64,000 nt of DNA from Paenibacillus sp. 37 (lineage in GTDB: Bacteria > Bacillota > Bacilli > Paenibacillales > Paenibacillaceae), in assembly GCF_008386395.1 (NCBI RefSeq), contig NZ_CP043761.1, positions 2,542,001 to 2,606,000 of the forward strand, written 5' to 3'. A program made the translations under genes and the position numbers. Positions 27,026 to 36,235 of the stretch are shown in pieces. Below the pieces are notes generated by a model, which ran no database searches, was not told the origin of the DNA, and saw only the letters and a program-made list of their open reading frames with translations. Positions within the stretch are counted from its first letter, which is position 1; each line of letters begins with the position of its first letter.

Positions 27026-27071
27026 AAGAACCGTAGAATTAGGCTTTACAGCCTTGTTTACGGTTCTTTTT
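27026..27071 (+). terminator. Terminator between cinA and recA
   Basis: AGAACCGTA (27027-27035) pairs with TACGGTTCT (27059-27067), with an inner GGCT/AGCC stem, followed by six T. Confidence 0.85.
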
Positions 27072-27126
27072 TCTGTTTAATGGAAAGTTTCCTTGAGGAA
27101 GAGGCGCCTCGGCCTTCACAAAAAAA

Positions 27127-27140
27127 CGAATGTATGTTCG
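27127..27140 (+). promoter_or_regulatory. LexA (SOS) box of recA
   Basis: CGAATGTATGTTCG matches the Bacillus LexA consensus CGAACrnryGTTCG with a single change. It ends ten bases upstream of the recA -35, so LexA bound there would block the promoter. Confidence 0.75.
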
Positions 27141-27149
27141 AAAAAAAGC

Positions 27150-27178
27150 TTGGCAAACGTGTTAAAACAAGGTATCAT
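27150..27178 (+). promoter_or_regulatory. SigA promoter of recA
   Basis: TTGGCA (27150-27155), 17 bases, TATCAT (27173-27178). Lies directly downstream of the LexA box. Confidence 0.75.
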
Positions 27179-27209
27179 TATCTTATAAACAGTAAAGGGT
27201 GTGAGCTTA

Positions 27210-28274
27210 TTGTCAGACCGTCGTGCCGCGCTTGATATGGCGCTCCGTCAAATAGAGAAGCAATTTGGTAAAGGATCCATCATGAAACTGGGTGAGTCCA
27301 CTCATATGAATGTGGAAATAATTCCCAGCGGTTCCTTGGCTTTGGATATTGCATTAGGAACAGGCGGCTTGCCTAAAGGCCGTATTGTTGAAATATATGG
27401 ACCTGAGTCTTCGGGTAAAACAACCGTAGCATTGCATGCTATCGCTGAAGTACAACGAGCGGGTGGACAAGCTGCATTTATCGATGCCGAGCATGCTCTT
27501 GACCCACAATACGCAAGCAAACTTGGTGTTAATATTGATGAATTGCTTCTGTCTCAGCCAGATACGGGTGAGCAAGGGTTGGAAATTGCAGAAGCTCTTG
27601 TACGCAGTGGTGCAGTAGATATCGTTGTTATTGACTCTGTAGCCGCATTGGTTCCAAAAGCAGAGATTGAAGGCGAAATGGGCGATTCACACGTTGGTTT
27701 GCAAGCGCGTTTGATGTCTCAGGCGCTGCGTAAACTGTCTGGTGCAATCAGCAAATCCAAAACAATCGCAATCTTCATTAACCAGCTTCGTGAGAAAGTC
27801 GGCGTTATGTTTGGTAACCCAGAAACAACACCTGGTGGTCGTGCTCTGAAGTTTTATTCCACAGTACGTCTGGATGTGCGTCGTATTGAGAGTATCAAAT
27901 CAGGCAATGACATGATTGGTAACCGTACTCGTATTAAAGTCGTGAAAAACAAAGTGGCACCTCCGTTTAAACAAGCGGAAGTGGATATCATGTATGGCGA
28001 GGGTATTTCGAGAGAAGGCAGTATCATTGACATTGGTACAGAGCTGGACATCGTTAATAAAAGTGGTGCATGGTACTCCTACGAAGGCGAGCGTTTAGGA
28101 CAAGGTCGTGAGAACGCAAAGCAGTTCATGAAAGAGCATAAAGATATTGCTGACATCATTGAACAAAAAATTCGTGTAGCCAGTAACTTGGTTACTGCAG
28201 TTCCTGCGCCAACTACTGAAGAGCAACAAAAAGAAGCAGCAGAAGAACAAGAATTGTTTGAAATCAACGAGTAA
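27210..28274 (+). CDS. recA: Recombinase RecA
   Basis: A 354-residue strand-exchange ATPase and LexA co-protease. Walker [10 protein letters not shown] is near residues 64-72, with [25 protein letters not shown] (Walker B and L1), [27 protein letters not shown] (L2) and an acidic C-terminal tail. TTG 27210 gives the conserved [24 protein letters not shown] start and has AAAGGG ten bases upstream. The GTG at 27201 nearly touches the ribosome site. Preceded by a LexA box. Confidence 0.98.
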   Translation: MSDRRAALDMALRQIEKQFGKGSIMKLGESTHMNVEIIPSGSLALDIALGTGGLPKGRIVEIYGPESSGKTTVALHAIAEVQRAGGQAAFIDAEHALDPQYASKLGVNIDELLLSQPDTGEQGLEIAEALVRSGAVDIVVIDSVAALVPKAEIEGEMGDSHVGLQARLMSQALRKLSGAISKSKTIAIFINQLREKVGVMFGNPETTPGGRALKFYSTVRLDVRRIESIKSGNDMIGNRTRIKVVKNKVAPPFKQAEVDIMYGEGISREGSIIDIGTELDIVNKSGAWYSYEGERLGQGRENAKQFMKEHKDIADIIEQKIRVASNLVTAVPAPTTEEQQKEAAEEQELFEINE

Positions 28275-28395
28275 TCTCTCAAAACCTCCCATGTAGGGAG
28301 GACCCTGAGGGTGTTCCCCTCTGGACTCTGTAAACTTGCCTGATTGAGCTTGGCTCGATTTGGATAAGGAATTATGGTGGGAGTGCTCTCGGTGT

Positions 28396-28431
28396 CCAAC
28401 AGCCCCTGTCCCAATGGACAGGGGCTGTTGG
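28396..28431 (+). other. Perfect 16-bp hairpin after recA without T-run
   Basis: Two 16-base arms (28396-28411 and 28416-28431) are fully complementary around a CAAT loop. No T-run follows on either strand, so it is not a standard terminator; it may protect the 3' end of the recA RNA or act as a barrier. The whole stretch 28275-28570 has no gene. Confidence 0.6.
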
Positions 28432-28462
28432 CACGCTAACTGTCAGAGATAACTGTGGAGAT

Positions 28463-28491
28463 AAAGGCCGGGCTGACTTCCCGGCCTTTTG
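28463..28491 (+). terminator. Terminator between recA and recX
   Basis: AAAGGCCGGG pairs with CCCGGCCTTTT around CTGACTT. Confidence 0.8.
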
Positions 28492-28570
28492 TATTAATAG
28501 TGTTCTTTGTCTTATGTGAAGATGTGCTTGGCGTAGTCAGAATGAAAATGTTATGAAAGGGGAGACCTGA

Positions 28571-29308
28571 ATGGATCAACATGACGAGGATTTGTATGAA
28601 GAAGCAGAACAGGATGGCCTATCCCAATTTCCGGACAACGAAGAACTTATTATTACACGTGTAGAACGAACGAAGAGCAGGCAAGCTCGTTATCGAATCA
28701 CTTTTGGTATCCACTCTATTACGGTTCTTGAAGATGTGATGATTAAATACAGGATGACTCAAGGTAATACGTTTATGAAGAAGGATCTGGAGGAAATCAT
28801 TGTAGCTGACGAGCGACAGCGGACGTATGCACAGTCTCTGCGCTTTTTGGAGCATAAACCGCGCACACGCCATGAATTAAGTCAGAAACTTCGTCAGAAG
28901 GAGTTTGCTGCACCTTTGATTGAAGAGGCGCTGGATCGGCTTGAGCGGGAGAACCTGGTGGATGACGATCTATTTGCGAAGGAATGGACAAGACAGCGTA
29001 TGGAGGGCAAGCGGAAGGGAAAACTGTGGATAAGGCAAGAGCTACGTCAAAAGGGCATTGCCAATGATCTCATTGTTGAGGCACTAGAAGGGATCAGTAC
29101 AGATGCAGAATTTGAGACTGCCTTGAGTGCAGGACGCAAAAAATGGAATCAGGTCAAAGGGGACGTCAAAGAGAAGAAAAATAAAACGCTTCCCTTCCTA
29201 ATGAGACGAGGTTTTTCAATGGATATGGTGCGCCGGGTCGTGAATTGTTTAATTGAAGAAGATGAGGCTGGGGACTCTGAAGATGACGAAGCGTTGTTAT
29301 GGGATTAG
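28571..29308 (+). CDS. recX: Regulatory protein RecX
   Basis: A 245-residue modulator of RecA filaments made of three-helix repeats. After an N-terminal region specific to Firmicutes (about 1-85) the RecX core reads AQSLRFLEHKPRTRHELSQKLRQKEFAAPLIEEALDRLERENLVDDDLFAKEWTRQR and a second repeat around RQELRQKGIANDLIVEALEG, followed by a third ending near FLMRRGFSMDMVRRVV. An acidic tail closes it. ATG after AAGGGGAGACCTGA. It follows recA with its own terminator between, so expression may be partly separate. Confidence 0.9.
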   Translation: MDQHDEDLYEEAEQDGLSQFPDNEELIITRVERTKSRQARYRITFGIHSITVLEDVMIKYRMTQGNTFMKKDLEEIIVADERQRTYAQSLRFLEHKPRTRHELSQKLRQKEFAAPLIEEALDRLERENLVDDDLFAKEWTRQRMEGKRKGKLWIRQELRQKGIANDLIVEALEGISTDAEFETALSAGRKKWNQVKGDVKEKKNKTLPFLMRRGFSMDMVRRVVNCLIEEDEAGDSEDDEALLWD

Positions 29309-29336
29309 CAGCCTAGAGTCTCTATACTGCATTCTC

Positions 29337-29366
29337 TTGACAATTTCTTTCGTCAAATACTAAAAT
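29337..29366 (+). promoter_or_regulatory. SigA promoter upstream of rny
   Basis: TTGACA (29337-29342), 18 bases, TAAAAT (29361-29366). Gives a leader of about 245 nt before rny. In the leader (29375-29618) I see no convincing small gene or terminator. Confidence 0.65.
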
Positions 29367-29618
29367 GGACATGAGTCTGTAAGAAATGGACAACCCTTTT
29401 TCCTTCCAAAAAAGCGGTTTCGGTTTCTTAAGATTTATACCATTCTTAATTATGGGTTCGCTGGAAACAGTGAATAGTACGTGGAAACATGTACATGTGA
29501 AATGAAAATCGGCGGGGGATCGCCGTGAGTATTCGTTATTCCCAAACATATGTAAGGTTTGAAAACTGCAAATTGACCCAAGGAATGCCTTGGAGGAACC
29601 AACGAGGAGGTGAACAGT

Positions 29619-31160
29619 ATGAATCCTGCAATCACGATCGCTCTCGTTGTGGCCGCGCTAATCATTGGGTTCGGAGTAGGGTATTTTATTCGCAAATCTC
29701 TTGCAGAGGCTAAAATCTCTAGTGCGGAACAAGCTGCCGTACAAATCGTGGAGAACGCGAAGAAAGAGGCAGAGGCACTGAAGAAAGAAACGGTGCTGGA
29801 AGCGAAGGATGAAATCCATCGCATTCGTGCTGAAGCTGAAAAAGACACTCGTGAACGTCGGAATGAAATTCAACGACAAGAAAGACGATTGTTGCAAAAA
29901 GAAGAGTCGCTGGATAAAAAATTGGAATCACTCGAACGTAAAGAAGAGCAAGTGGCTAACAAAGAGAAACGAATTGATGAGACTCAGCAGCAGATCGAAA
30001 TGATTTACAAAAACCAGGTGACAGAGTTGGAACGTATATCCAACCTCACCATGGAAGACGCACGCAGTATCATACTGTCCAACGTAGAACAGGAAGTTCG
30101 TCATGAGACGGCTCAAATGATCAAGGACATTGAACAACAAGCGAAGGAAGAAGCGGACAAAAAGTCCCGCGAGATTATTACACTCGCCATCCAACGCTGT
30201 GCGGCTGACCACGTAGCGGAAACAACGGTATCTGTTGTTACCCTGCCAAATGAAGAAATGAAAGGCCGGATTATCGGTCGTGAAGGACGTAACATCCGTG
30301 CGCTTGAAACCCTTACAGGGATTGACCTCATTATCGATGATACGCCAGAAGCTGTTATTCTGTCGGGCTTTGACCCGATTCGCCGTGAGATCGCCCGTAC
30401 TGCCCTGGAGAAACTGGTGGCTGATGGACGTATTCACCCGGCACGGATTGAAGAGATGGTTGAGAAATCCCGCAAAGAAGTGGATGAGCGCATCCGTGAA
30501 TACGGTGAGCAAGCTACCTTTGAAGTGGGCGTGCATGGTCTGCATCCGGATCTGATCAAAATTTTGGGCCGGTTGAAGTTCCGTACAAGTTACGGTCAGA
30601 ACGTCTTGAAACATTCCATGGAAGTCGCTTATCTGGCTGGACTGATGGCTGGCGAACTTGGAGAAGACGTAACTCTGGCAAGACGTGCAGGTCTATTGCA
30701 TGACATCGGTAAAGCGCTGGATCACGAAGTGGAAGGATCACACGTCGAAATTGGCGTGGAACTGGCGAAGAAATACAAAGAACATCCGGTTGTAATCAAC
30801 AGTATCGCGTCCCATCACGGAGATTGCGAAGCGACTTCGGTCATTGCCATGTTGGTTGGCGCAGCAGATGCGCTCTCCGCAGCAAGACCAGGCGCACGCC
30901 GCGAAACGCTGGAAACGTATATCAAACGACTGGAGAAGCTGGAAGAAATCTCAGAATCCTTCGAAGGTGTCGAGAAATCGTACGCCATTCAGGCCGGACG
31001 CGAAGTTCGCGTTATGGTACAGCCTGAGAAGATCGATGATGCTGAAGCCTTCCGCTTAGCCCGTGACATCACGAAGATGATTGAGAATGAACTCGACTAT
31101 CCGGGTCACATCAAAGTCACCGTCATCCGGGAAACCCGTGCGGTTGAATACGCAAAATAG
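29619..31160 (+). CDS. rny: Ribonuclease Y
   Basis: A 513-residue membrane-anchored endoribonuclease that starts bulk mRNA decay. The N-terminal membrane helix is at about 4-22 ([19 protein letters not shown]), followed by a long charged coiled coil (about 30-195). Then come a KH domain with [15 protein letters not shown] near 213-227 and an HD domain with [17 protein letters not shown] and [16 protein letters not shown] near 331-365. ATG 29619 follows GAGGAGGTGAACAGT; the GTG three codons upstream is inside the ribosome site. Order recX-rny-ymdB-spoVS resembles Bacillus. Confidence 0.97.
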   Translation: MNPAITIALVVAALIIGFGVGYFIRKSLAEAKISSAEQAAVQIVENAKKEAEALKKETVLEAKDEIHRIRAEAEKDTRERRNEIQRQERRLLQKEESLDKKLESLERKEEQVANKEKRIDETQQQIEMIYKNQVTELERISNLTMEDARSIILSNVEQEVRHETAQMIKDIEQQAKEEADKKSREIITLAIQRCAADHVAETTVSVVTLPNEEMKGRIIGREGRNIRALETLTGIDLIIDDTPEAVILSGFDPIRREIARTALEKLVADGRIHPARIEEMVEKSRKEVDERIREYGEQATFEVGVHGLHPDLIKILGRLKFRTSYGQNVLKHSMEVAYLAGLMAGELGEDVTLARRAGLLHDIGKALDHEVEGSHVEIGVELAKKYKEHPVVINSIASHHGDCEATSVIAMLVGAADALSAARPGARRETLETYIKRLEKLEEISESFEGVEKSYAIQAGREVRVMVQPEKIDDAEAFRLARDITKMIENELDYPGHIKVTVIRETRAVEYAK

Positions 31161-31168
31161 AGCAATAC

Positions 31169-31204
31169 GGAAAAGTGGCCGCGGTAGTGGGCCACTTTTC
31201 CTGT
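31169..31204 (+). terminator. Terminator after rny
   Basis: GGAAAAGTGGCC pairs perfectly with GGCCACTTTTCC around GCGGTAGTG. The T-run lies inside the stem, so strength is uncertain. Confidence 0.6.
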
Positions 31205-31252
31205 TGATAGCCTGTTAAAAGGCAACTATACATTATGGAGCATAAGATAGAG

Positions 31253-31295
31253 TCCTGCAAAGGTTCAACATTTGAAAAAAGAGAACTTTGCAGGA
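31253..31295 (+). other. Inverted repeat in the ymdB leader
   Basis: TCCTGCAAAG (31253-31262) and CTTTGCAGGA (31286-31295) are perfect 10-base complements and end four bases before the GAGGAGG ribosome site of ymdB. A hairpin here could affect translation or RNase Y cleavage. Confidence 0.4.
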
Positions 31296-31314
31296 ATTGA
31301 GGAGGCAGTAATCA

Positions 31315-32109
31315 GTGAAAGTTTTGTTTATTGGTGACATTGTAGGCAACGTGGGACGTAAGGCATTAAAGGAAAATTTACCGTACCTAAAATCGAAGTA
31401 TAAGCCACATGTGGTGATTGTGAATGGTGAAAATGCGGCAGCAGGTCGCGGCATTACCGGTGCAATCGCAAATGAGTTTTTCAACTGGGGTGTACATGGT
31501 ATTACACTTGGTAATCATACTTGGGACAATAAGGATATTTTTGATTTTATAGATGATGAGCCCCGCATGATTCGTCCAGCGAACTTTCCACCAGGCACAC
31601 CAGGGCGAGGATACACGGTTGTCAAAGGCGAAGGGAAAGAGCTGGCGATTGTCAATCTGCAAGGAAGAACGTTCCTGCCTGCTCTGGATTGTCCATTCCG
31701 TGTAGCTGATGAAATTGTAGACGAGCTGCGCCAAGACCATAAATGTATTTTGGTCGATATGCATGCGGAAGCGACGTCAGAAAAGATTGCCATGGGATGG
31801 CATCTGGATGGACGTGCGTCTCTCGTTGTAGGTACACATACGCATGTACAGAGTAATGATGATCGGATTTTGCCTGGAGGAACGGCTTACTTGACGGATG
31901 CAGGCATGGTAGGGCCTCGTGACGGTATATTGGGTATGGAGCGTGAGGCCGTGCTGCGTAAGTTCTACACCCAGCTACCTGTACGTTTTGTTGTAGATGA
32001 TGGCAAATGGCATTTCCATGGTGTTTTTGTTGAAATTGATGAAGCTACAGGTGCGGCAACACGCATCGAAAAAATTCGTCTGATGGAGGACGAGTGGCGC
32101 ATGGAATAG
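31315..32109 (+). CDS. ymdB: YmdB-family metallophosphoesterase
   Basis: A 264-residue phosphodiesterase of the TIGR00282 family, reported in B. subtilis to cleave 2',3'-cyclic nucleotides and to affect biofilm, sporulation choices and RNase Y output. Metal-ligand motifs are seen: GDIVGNVGR near the start, VNGENAAAGRGI, LGNHTWDNKDI, VDMHAEATSEK and VGTHTHVQSND. GTG start after GAGGAGGCAGTAATCA. Usual neighbour of rny and spoVS. Confidence 0.95.
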   Translation: MKVLFIGDIVGNVGRKALKENLPYLKSKYKPHVVIVNGENAAAGRGITGAIANEFFNWGVHGITLGNHTWDNKDIFDFIDDEPRMIRPANFPPGTPGRGYTVVKGEGKELAIVNLQGRTFLPALDCPFRVADEIVDELRQDHKCILVDMHAEATSEKIAMGWHLDGRASLVVGTHTHVQSNDDRILPGGTAYLTDAGMVGPRDGILGMEREAVLRKFYTQLPVRFVVDDGKWHFHGVFVEIDEATGAATRIEKIRLMEDEWRME

Positions 32110-32147
32110 GGGCATTGTCCCATTTTGCAGGGAAACCCGTCTAAAAA

Positions 32148-32174
32148 GAAGGAATTTTTTTGCCTCCCGCGAAT
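32148..32174 (+). promoter_or_regulatory. SigH-like promoter of spoVS
   Basis: GAAGGAATT (32148-32156) is a full match to the SigH -35 RnAGGAwWW. After 11 bases CGCGAAT (32168-32174) fits the -10 RnnGAAT except its first base. SigH control of spoVS is known in B. subtilis. Confidence 0.6.
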
Positions 32175-32226
32175 AACATCTAGTAAGTGGAAACAAACTT
32201 TCAACATTCCCAGGGAGGTACTTACC

Positions 32227-32487
32227 ATGGATGTATTAAAAGTTTCAGCAAAGTCCAATCCTAATTCTGTAGCCGGCGCTCTTGCAGGGGTTCTTCGTGA
32301 ACGTGGAAATGCTGAACTGCAGGCAATTGGAGCGGGAGCACTGAACCAAGCCATTAAAGCGGTAGCGATAGCCCGGGGATTTGTAGCACCAAGCGGAGTT
32401 GACCTGATTTGTATTCCAGCTTTTACAGACATTGTGATCGACGGCGAGGACCGAACGGCCATTAAGCTGATTGTGGAGCCCAGATAA
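32227..32487 (+). CDS. spoVS: Stage V sporulation protein S
   Basis: An 86-residue Alba-like protein needed for progression past stage V and for coat assembly. The sequence is nearly that of the family throughout (MDVLKVSAKSNPNSVAGALAG, GAGALNQAIKAVAIARGFVAPSG). ATG 32227 follows AGGGAGGTACTTACC; an upstream in-frame extension from 32125 overlaps the SigH-like promoter and is not used. A terminator follows immediately. Confidence 0.97.
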   Translation: MDVLKVSAKSNPNSVAGALAGVLRERGNAELQAIGAGALNQAIKAVAIARGFVAPSGVDLICIPAFTDIVIDGEDRTAIKLIVEPR

Positions 32488-32505
32488 TACATGCAGTATG
32501 CATTG

Positions 32506-32536
32506 AACCTGTTTACGATGTAGACAGGTTTTTTTG
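32506..32536 (+). terminator. Terminator after spoVS
   Basis: AACCTGT pairs with ACAGGTT around an 11-base loop, followed by five T and G. Confidence 0.75.
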
Positions 32537-32573
32537 CGTTTTCTTAGCAATAACATATTGAGGAGGGTATAAG

Positions 32574-33575
32574 ATGTCCATGTCTGATTGGCGTGTAGCT
32601 GATTTTCACTGTGATGCACTGAGCAAAATTTTGATGCAGCCTGCTCTTTCTTTTGAAGATGCTCCACAACTGGATGTGAATTTGCAACGCTTGAAAGAGG
32701 GGAAAGTAGGGTTGCAGGCGTTCGCCATCTATTTACCCGAAGTACTTGGCAGAGGCAAGTTTGAACATGTCATGGGGCAGTTGGAGATTTATCGTAGACG
32801 TGTGGAGAGAAGTCAGGAGCGGCTTGGCGGCACACAGACGTTGTTATGGCGTGAACAGGTGGCTCAGGTGGGGCAAACAGAGGGGCCGTGGGGATTAATC
32901 ACACTGGAGGGTGTGGACGGCCTGGAGGGCAACCTGTTCTATCTGGAGTTATGTTATCAGATGGGCGTTCGAATAATCGGACTAACGTGGAATTATGCCA
33001 ATTGGGCGGCTGACGGAGTCATGGAGAAGCGTGGGGCAGGTCTGACCGAGAAAGGGAAAGAACTGGTGCACCAGTGTAATGAAATCGGAATGCTGTTGGA
33101 TGTGTCACATCTGACGGAGAAAGGGTTCTGGGAACTGGCTGACTTGAGTAAGCGTCCTTTTATCGCCTCCCACTCCAACAGCTATAGCGTATGTCCCCAT
33201 GTGCGTAATCTGAAAGATGATCAGATTCAGGCTATCATTGCCCGGGAAGGGCGGATTGGACTGACGTTTGTACCCTGGTTTGTAAAGCAGGAGGGTGAGG
33301 TACGTATAGAAGATCTGCTGCCTCATATTGAGCAATTCTGTTCTCTAGGCGGGCAGCACCATCTGATGATGGGGTCTGATTTTGATGGAATTTCAAGGTA
33401 TATTCAGAAACTTGAACATTCAGGACATTATCCGAGACTGATGGAAATCCTGCTCAAACATTATGATGAACATCTGGTTCGTGGCTGGTTGTGGGGGAAT
33501 GCAATGAGTTATCTGGGGGAACACTTGCCAGAGAGCAATCCGAAGATGCAGATGAAGGGGAATTCCATGAAATAG
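32574..33575 (+). CDS. Membrane/renal dipeptidase family (M19) protein
   Basis: A 333-residue zinc dipeptidase of the M19 amidohydrolase fold. Metal-site motifs are seen: DFHCDAL near residues 11-17, TLEGVDGL, LDVSHLTEKGFWEL and SHSNSYSVCPHVRNLKDDQI, with MGSDFDGI near 266. No signal peptide, so it is cytosolic. Substrate not evident; small dipeptides with D-amino acids are accepted by related enzymes. ATG after GAGGAGGGTATAAG. It lies between spoVS and pduL; no partner genes. Confidence 0.88.
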   Translation: MSMSDWRVADFHCDALSKILMQPALSFEDAPQLDVNLQRLKEGKVGLQAFAIYLPEVLGRGKFEHVMGQLEIYRRRVERSQERLGGTQTLLWREQVAQVGQTEGPWGLITLEGVDGLEGNLFYLELCYQMGVRIIGLTWNYANWAADGVMEKRGAGLTEKGKELVHQCNEIGMLLDVSHLTEKGFWELADLSKRPFIASHSNSYSVCPHVRNLKDDQIQAIIAREGRIGLTFVPWFVKQEGEVRIEDLLPHIEQFCSLGGQHHLMMGSDFDGISRYIQKLEHSGHYPRLMEILLKHYDEHLVRGWLWGNAMSYLGEHLPESNPKMQMKGNSMK

Positions 33576-33576
33576 T

Positions 33577-33677
33577 GAACTGGTGTGTGCGTTGAATGGG
33601 TTGAATGAAACTTGTTTTCCAAATAAAGGAGGGGAATTATGGTGAAATAAGTGTATTTCATGAATTTTCACCAGTTC
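33577..33677 (+). other. Nested inverted repeats and a three-codon minigene
   Basis: GAACTGGTG (33577-33585) and CACCAGTTC (33669-33677) are perfect complements; inside, GAAATA and TATTTC form a smaller stem. A strong AAAGGAGGGG stands before ATG 33639, which is followed only by GTG and AAA before TAA (33648-33650). It is either a minimal ORF, a decayed gene start or chance. Confidence 0.35.
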
Positions 33678-33678
33678 G

Positions 33679-33708
33679 TTTTCATTTCACTCCAAAAAGG
33701 GGTATAAT
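33679..33708 (+). promoter_or_regulatory. Probable SigA promoter of pduL
   Basis: TTTTCA (33679-33684), 18 bases, TATAAT (33703-33708). The -10 is perfect and the -35 weak. About 55 bases before the pduL start. Confidence 0.55.
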
Positions 33709-33768
33709 ACCATTGGATTGTTAAGAGCCTGAGTACAGGCCATAGATAAACAAGGAGTGAAATTTACA

Positions 33769-34341
33769 ATGAGTAAAACAGTACCTGTGGGCGTATCTGC
33801 CCGTCACATTCATGTATCCCAAGAGCACGTTGAAATTTTGTTTGGCAAAGGTTATGAACTGACTGAATTTAAACCTCTGTCCCAGCCTGGCCAATACGCT
33901 GCTAACGAAACAGTAGCGGTAATTGGTTCGAAAGGACAGTTTGATAAAGTGCGTATCCTCGGACCTGTTCGCCCTGAAACGCAACTGGAGATCTCCATGA
34001 CAGATTCATTTGCGATTGGTGTTAAAGCACCTGTACGTGAATCTGGAAGCATTGAAGGTACACCAGGAATCACAATTAAAGGTCCTGCTGGTGAAGTAAC
34101 GATTGATAAAGGTGTTATCGTTGCTGCTCGTCACATTCACTTCCATACTTCTGATGCTGCTAAATGGGGTATTGAGGACAAACAAATGTTGAAAGTTCGT
34201 CTGGGTGGAGATCGCGGTCTTGTACTGGAAAATGTACTGGCTCGTGTATCCGATTCTTTCGCACTGGACATGCATATTGATACAGATGAAGCTAACGCTG
34301 CTGGCGCTCGTAATGGCGACACTGCTGAAATCATCGATTAA
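33769..34341 (+). CDS. pduL: Phosphate propanoyltransferase/phosphotransacetylase PduL
   Basis: A 190-residue PduL-type phosphotransacylase that interconverts acyl-CoA and acyl-phosphate. The duplicated zinc-site motif ARHIHVS (about 10-16) and ARHIHFH (about 121-127) is present, along with KVRILGPVRPETQLEIS. The protein begins directly with the fold and lacks the N-terminal shell-targeting helix found on microcompartment versions. No shell protein genes are nearby, so it is probably a soluble housekeeping enzyme in acetate or propionate metabolism. ATG 33769 follows CAAGGAGTG; a GTG at 33757 lies inside the ribosome site. Confidence 0.93.
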   Translation: MSKTVPVGVSARHIHVSQEHVEILFGKGYELTEFKPLSQPGQYAANETVAVIGSKGQFDKVRILGPVRPETQLEISMTDSFAIGVKAPVRESGSIEGTPGITIKGPAGEVTIDKGVIVAARHIHFHTSDAAKWGIEDKQMLKVRLGGDRGLVLENVLARVSDSFALDMHIDTDEANAAGARNGDTAEIID

Positions 34342-34389
34342 TGACATGTATAGCTTCAGCCCCCAATTTTGGCGGTCTGAATAACATAT

Positions 34390-34454
34390 AAACCTGAGCA
34401 CAGCCAACAGGGGTCGGTTAATTCCAGCCCTGACGGCAAGGCTCAGGTTTTTGT
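34390..34454 (+). terminator. Long terminator after pduL
   Basis: AAACCTGAGC (34390-34399) pairs with GCTCAGGTTT (34441-34450), followed by TTGTGTTTTC. Inside the long loop CAGGG can pair with CCCTG, giving a compact branched hairpin. Confidence 0.7.
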
Positions 34455-34540
34455 GTTTTCTGAGTGCTCTTCTGAGCATGGCATGTTTCGGATTAGACGA
34501 AGGGAGATGCGCTTTGGATGTGGAACTACAGCCCAATTCA

Positions 34541-34549
34541 TGCTATAAT
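34541..34549 (+). promoter_or_regulatory. Extended -10 promoter of miaB
   Basis: TGC followed by TATAAT (34544-34549); no good -35. About 100 bases before miaB. Confidence 0.45.
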
Positions 34550-34652
34550 TTGCTGTAATGCTCTTTTAATGTTCCAAGCAAGGAATTCACGTGGAACAGG
34601 GATGAATGAACGATTTTTTATTAATAGAGGCTGTAAGGAGTGACCGAAGGAA

Positions 34653-36209
34653 ATGGCTAAAGACTCAAAAAAGGATTACTCCCAATATTTTGATTTCTCC
34701 GATGCCAAAGTAATTTCGCAAGATGAATTCAGCAAAAAGATAAGAATCCGGGGCCGTGAGATTAACATCAAATCGGAACCCAATCATCGTCAGGAGAAAC
34801 AGCGGGGCAAGGAAGACGTCCAGGTGCTTTACGAAAATGCCGTTCCCAATGAACTGAAAAACATAGGGAAAGGCAAACATTATATTGTATATACGTATGG
34901 ATGTCAGATGAACGAGCATGACTCGGAGACCATCAAAGGACTTCTAGAGTCTATGGGGTATCAGGCTACAGAGGATCGCAAAGAAGCTGATATTATTCTG
35001 CTCAACACATGTGCCATACGAGAAAATGCGGAAGATAAAGTATTTGGTGAGCTTGGTCACCTGAAAACGCTAAAACTCGAACGTCCGGGATTGTTACTTG
35101 GTGTATGCGGGTGTATGTCCCAAGAAGAAGGCGTCGTCAACCGAATCATGCAGAAGCATGGCTTTGTGGATATGATCTTTGGTACACATAATGTGCATCG
35201 ACTGCCACATCTAATCCAGGAAGCGCTGTTCAGCAAAGAAATGGTTGTTGAGGTATGGTCCAAGGAAGGCGACATTATTGAGAACCTGCCGAAGAAACGT
35301 GAGGGTATGCGCGGCTGGGTGAACATTATGTATGGCTGCGACAAATTCTGTACATATTGCATCGTTCCGTTCACGCGGGGCAAAGAACGCAGCCGTCGTC
35401 CGGAAGATGTCATTGCCGAAGTACGTGATTTGGCACGACAAGGTTTTAAGGAGATCACGCTTCTTGGTCAAAATGTGAATGCGTACGGCAAGGATTTCAC
35501 CGACCTGAACTACAGTTTTGGTGACTTGATGGATGCCATTCGCCTTATTGATATTCCGCGAGTACGGTTTACAACCAGTCACCCACGTGACTTTGATGAC
35601 CGCTTGATTGAAGTACTGGCCAAGGGCGGAAATTTGGTAGAGCACATTCATCTACCGGTGCAATCTGGCAGTTCGGAAGTACTCAAACGTATGAGCCGCA
35701 AGTATAACCGGGAACACTATCTGAAACTGGCTGACAAAATTAAAAAGGCCATCCCGGATGTTGTGTTGACAACGGATATTATTGTTGGTTTTCCAGGGGA
35801 AACGGAAGAACAGTTTGAAGATACACTTTCCCTTGTCCGTGAAGTAGGGTATGATTTTGCCTATACCTTTATTTATTCCCCGCGTGAAGGTACACCGGCT
35901 GCAGTGATGGAAGATAACGTACCGATGGAAGTGAAGAAGGAACGTTTGAAGCGCTTGAACGAAACGATCAACGAATACAGCCACCGAAGCAATGAAGAGC
36001 AACGGGGCAAAATCGTTGAAGTGCTCGTTGAAGGCGAGAGCAAACGGAATTCCGAAGTTCTGGCAGGACGTACGCGCAGCAACAAGCTGGTGCATTTTGA
36101 AGGACCTAAAGATTTGATCGGTACTTTCGTACAAGTGGAAATCACCGATCCGATGACTTTTTATATTCGGGGCAACCTGCTCTCAGAGCCGGTAGCTGCC
36201 AATCAGTAA
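34653..36209 (+). CDS. miaB: tRNA-2-methylthio-N6-dimethylallyladenosine synthase
   Basis: A 518-residue radical SAM enzyme that adds the 2-methylthio group to i6A37 of tRNAs reading UNN codons. The N-terminal UPF0004 cluster cysteines are in [23 protein letters not shown] and [11 protein letters not shown]. The radical SAM motif CDKFCTYC is near residue 230, followed by [20 protein letters not shown] domain closes it (about 450-515). The first 70 residues are a charged Bacillales-type extension. ATG after AAGGAGTGACCGAAGGAA. miaB-ricA order is the same in B. subtilis. Confidence 0.97.
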   Translation: MAKDSKKDYSQYFDFSDAKVISQDEFSKKIRIRGREINIKSEPNHRQEKQRGKEDVQVLYENAVPNELKNIGKGKHYIVYTYGCQMNEHDSETIKGLLESMGYQATEDRKEADIILLNTCAIRENAEDKVFGELGHLKTLKLERPGLLLGVCGCMSQEEGVVNRIMQKHGFVDMIFGTHNVHRLPHLIQEALFSKEMVVEVWSKEGDIIENLPKKREGMRGWVNIMYGCDKFCTYCIVPFTRGKERSRRPEDVIAEVRDLARQGFKEITLLGQNVNAYGKDFTDLNYSFGDLMDAIRLIDIPRVRFTTSHPRDFDDRLIEVLAKGGNLVEHIHLPVQSGSSEVLKRMSRKYNREHYLKLADKIKKAIPDVVLTTDIIVGFPGETEEQFEDTLSLVREVGYDFAYTFIYSPREGTPAAVMEDNVPMEVKKERLKRLNETINEYSHRSNEEQRGKIVEVLVEGESKRNSEVLAGRTRSNKLVHFEGPKDLIGTFVQVEITDPMTFYIRGNLLSEPVAANQ

Positions 36210-36235
36210 TACACACACAATAAGATGAATGATTT

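Noticed and set aside
29928..30614. A 228-codon minus-strand ORF opposite rny
   Set aside because: Antisense shadow of a conserved gene.
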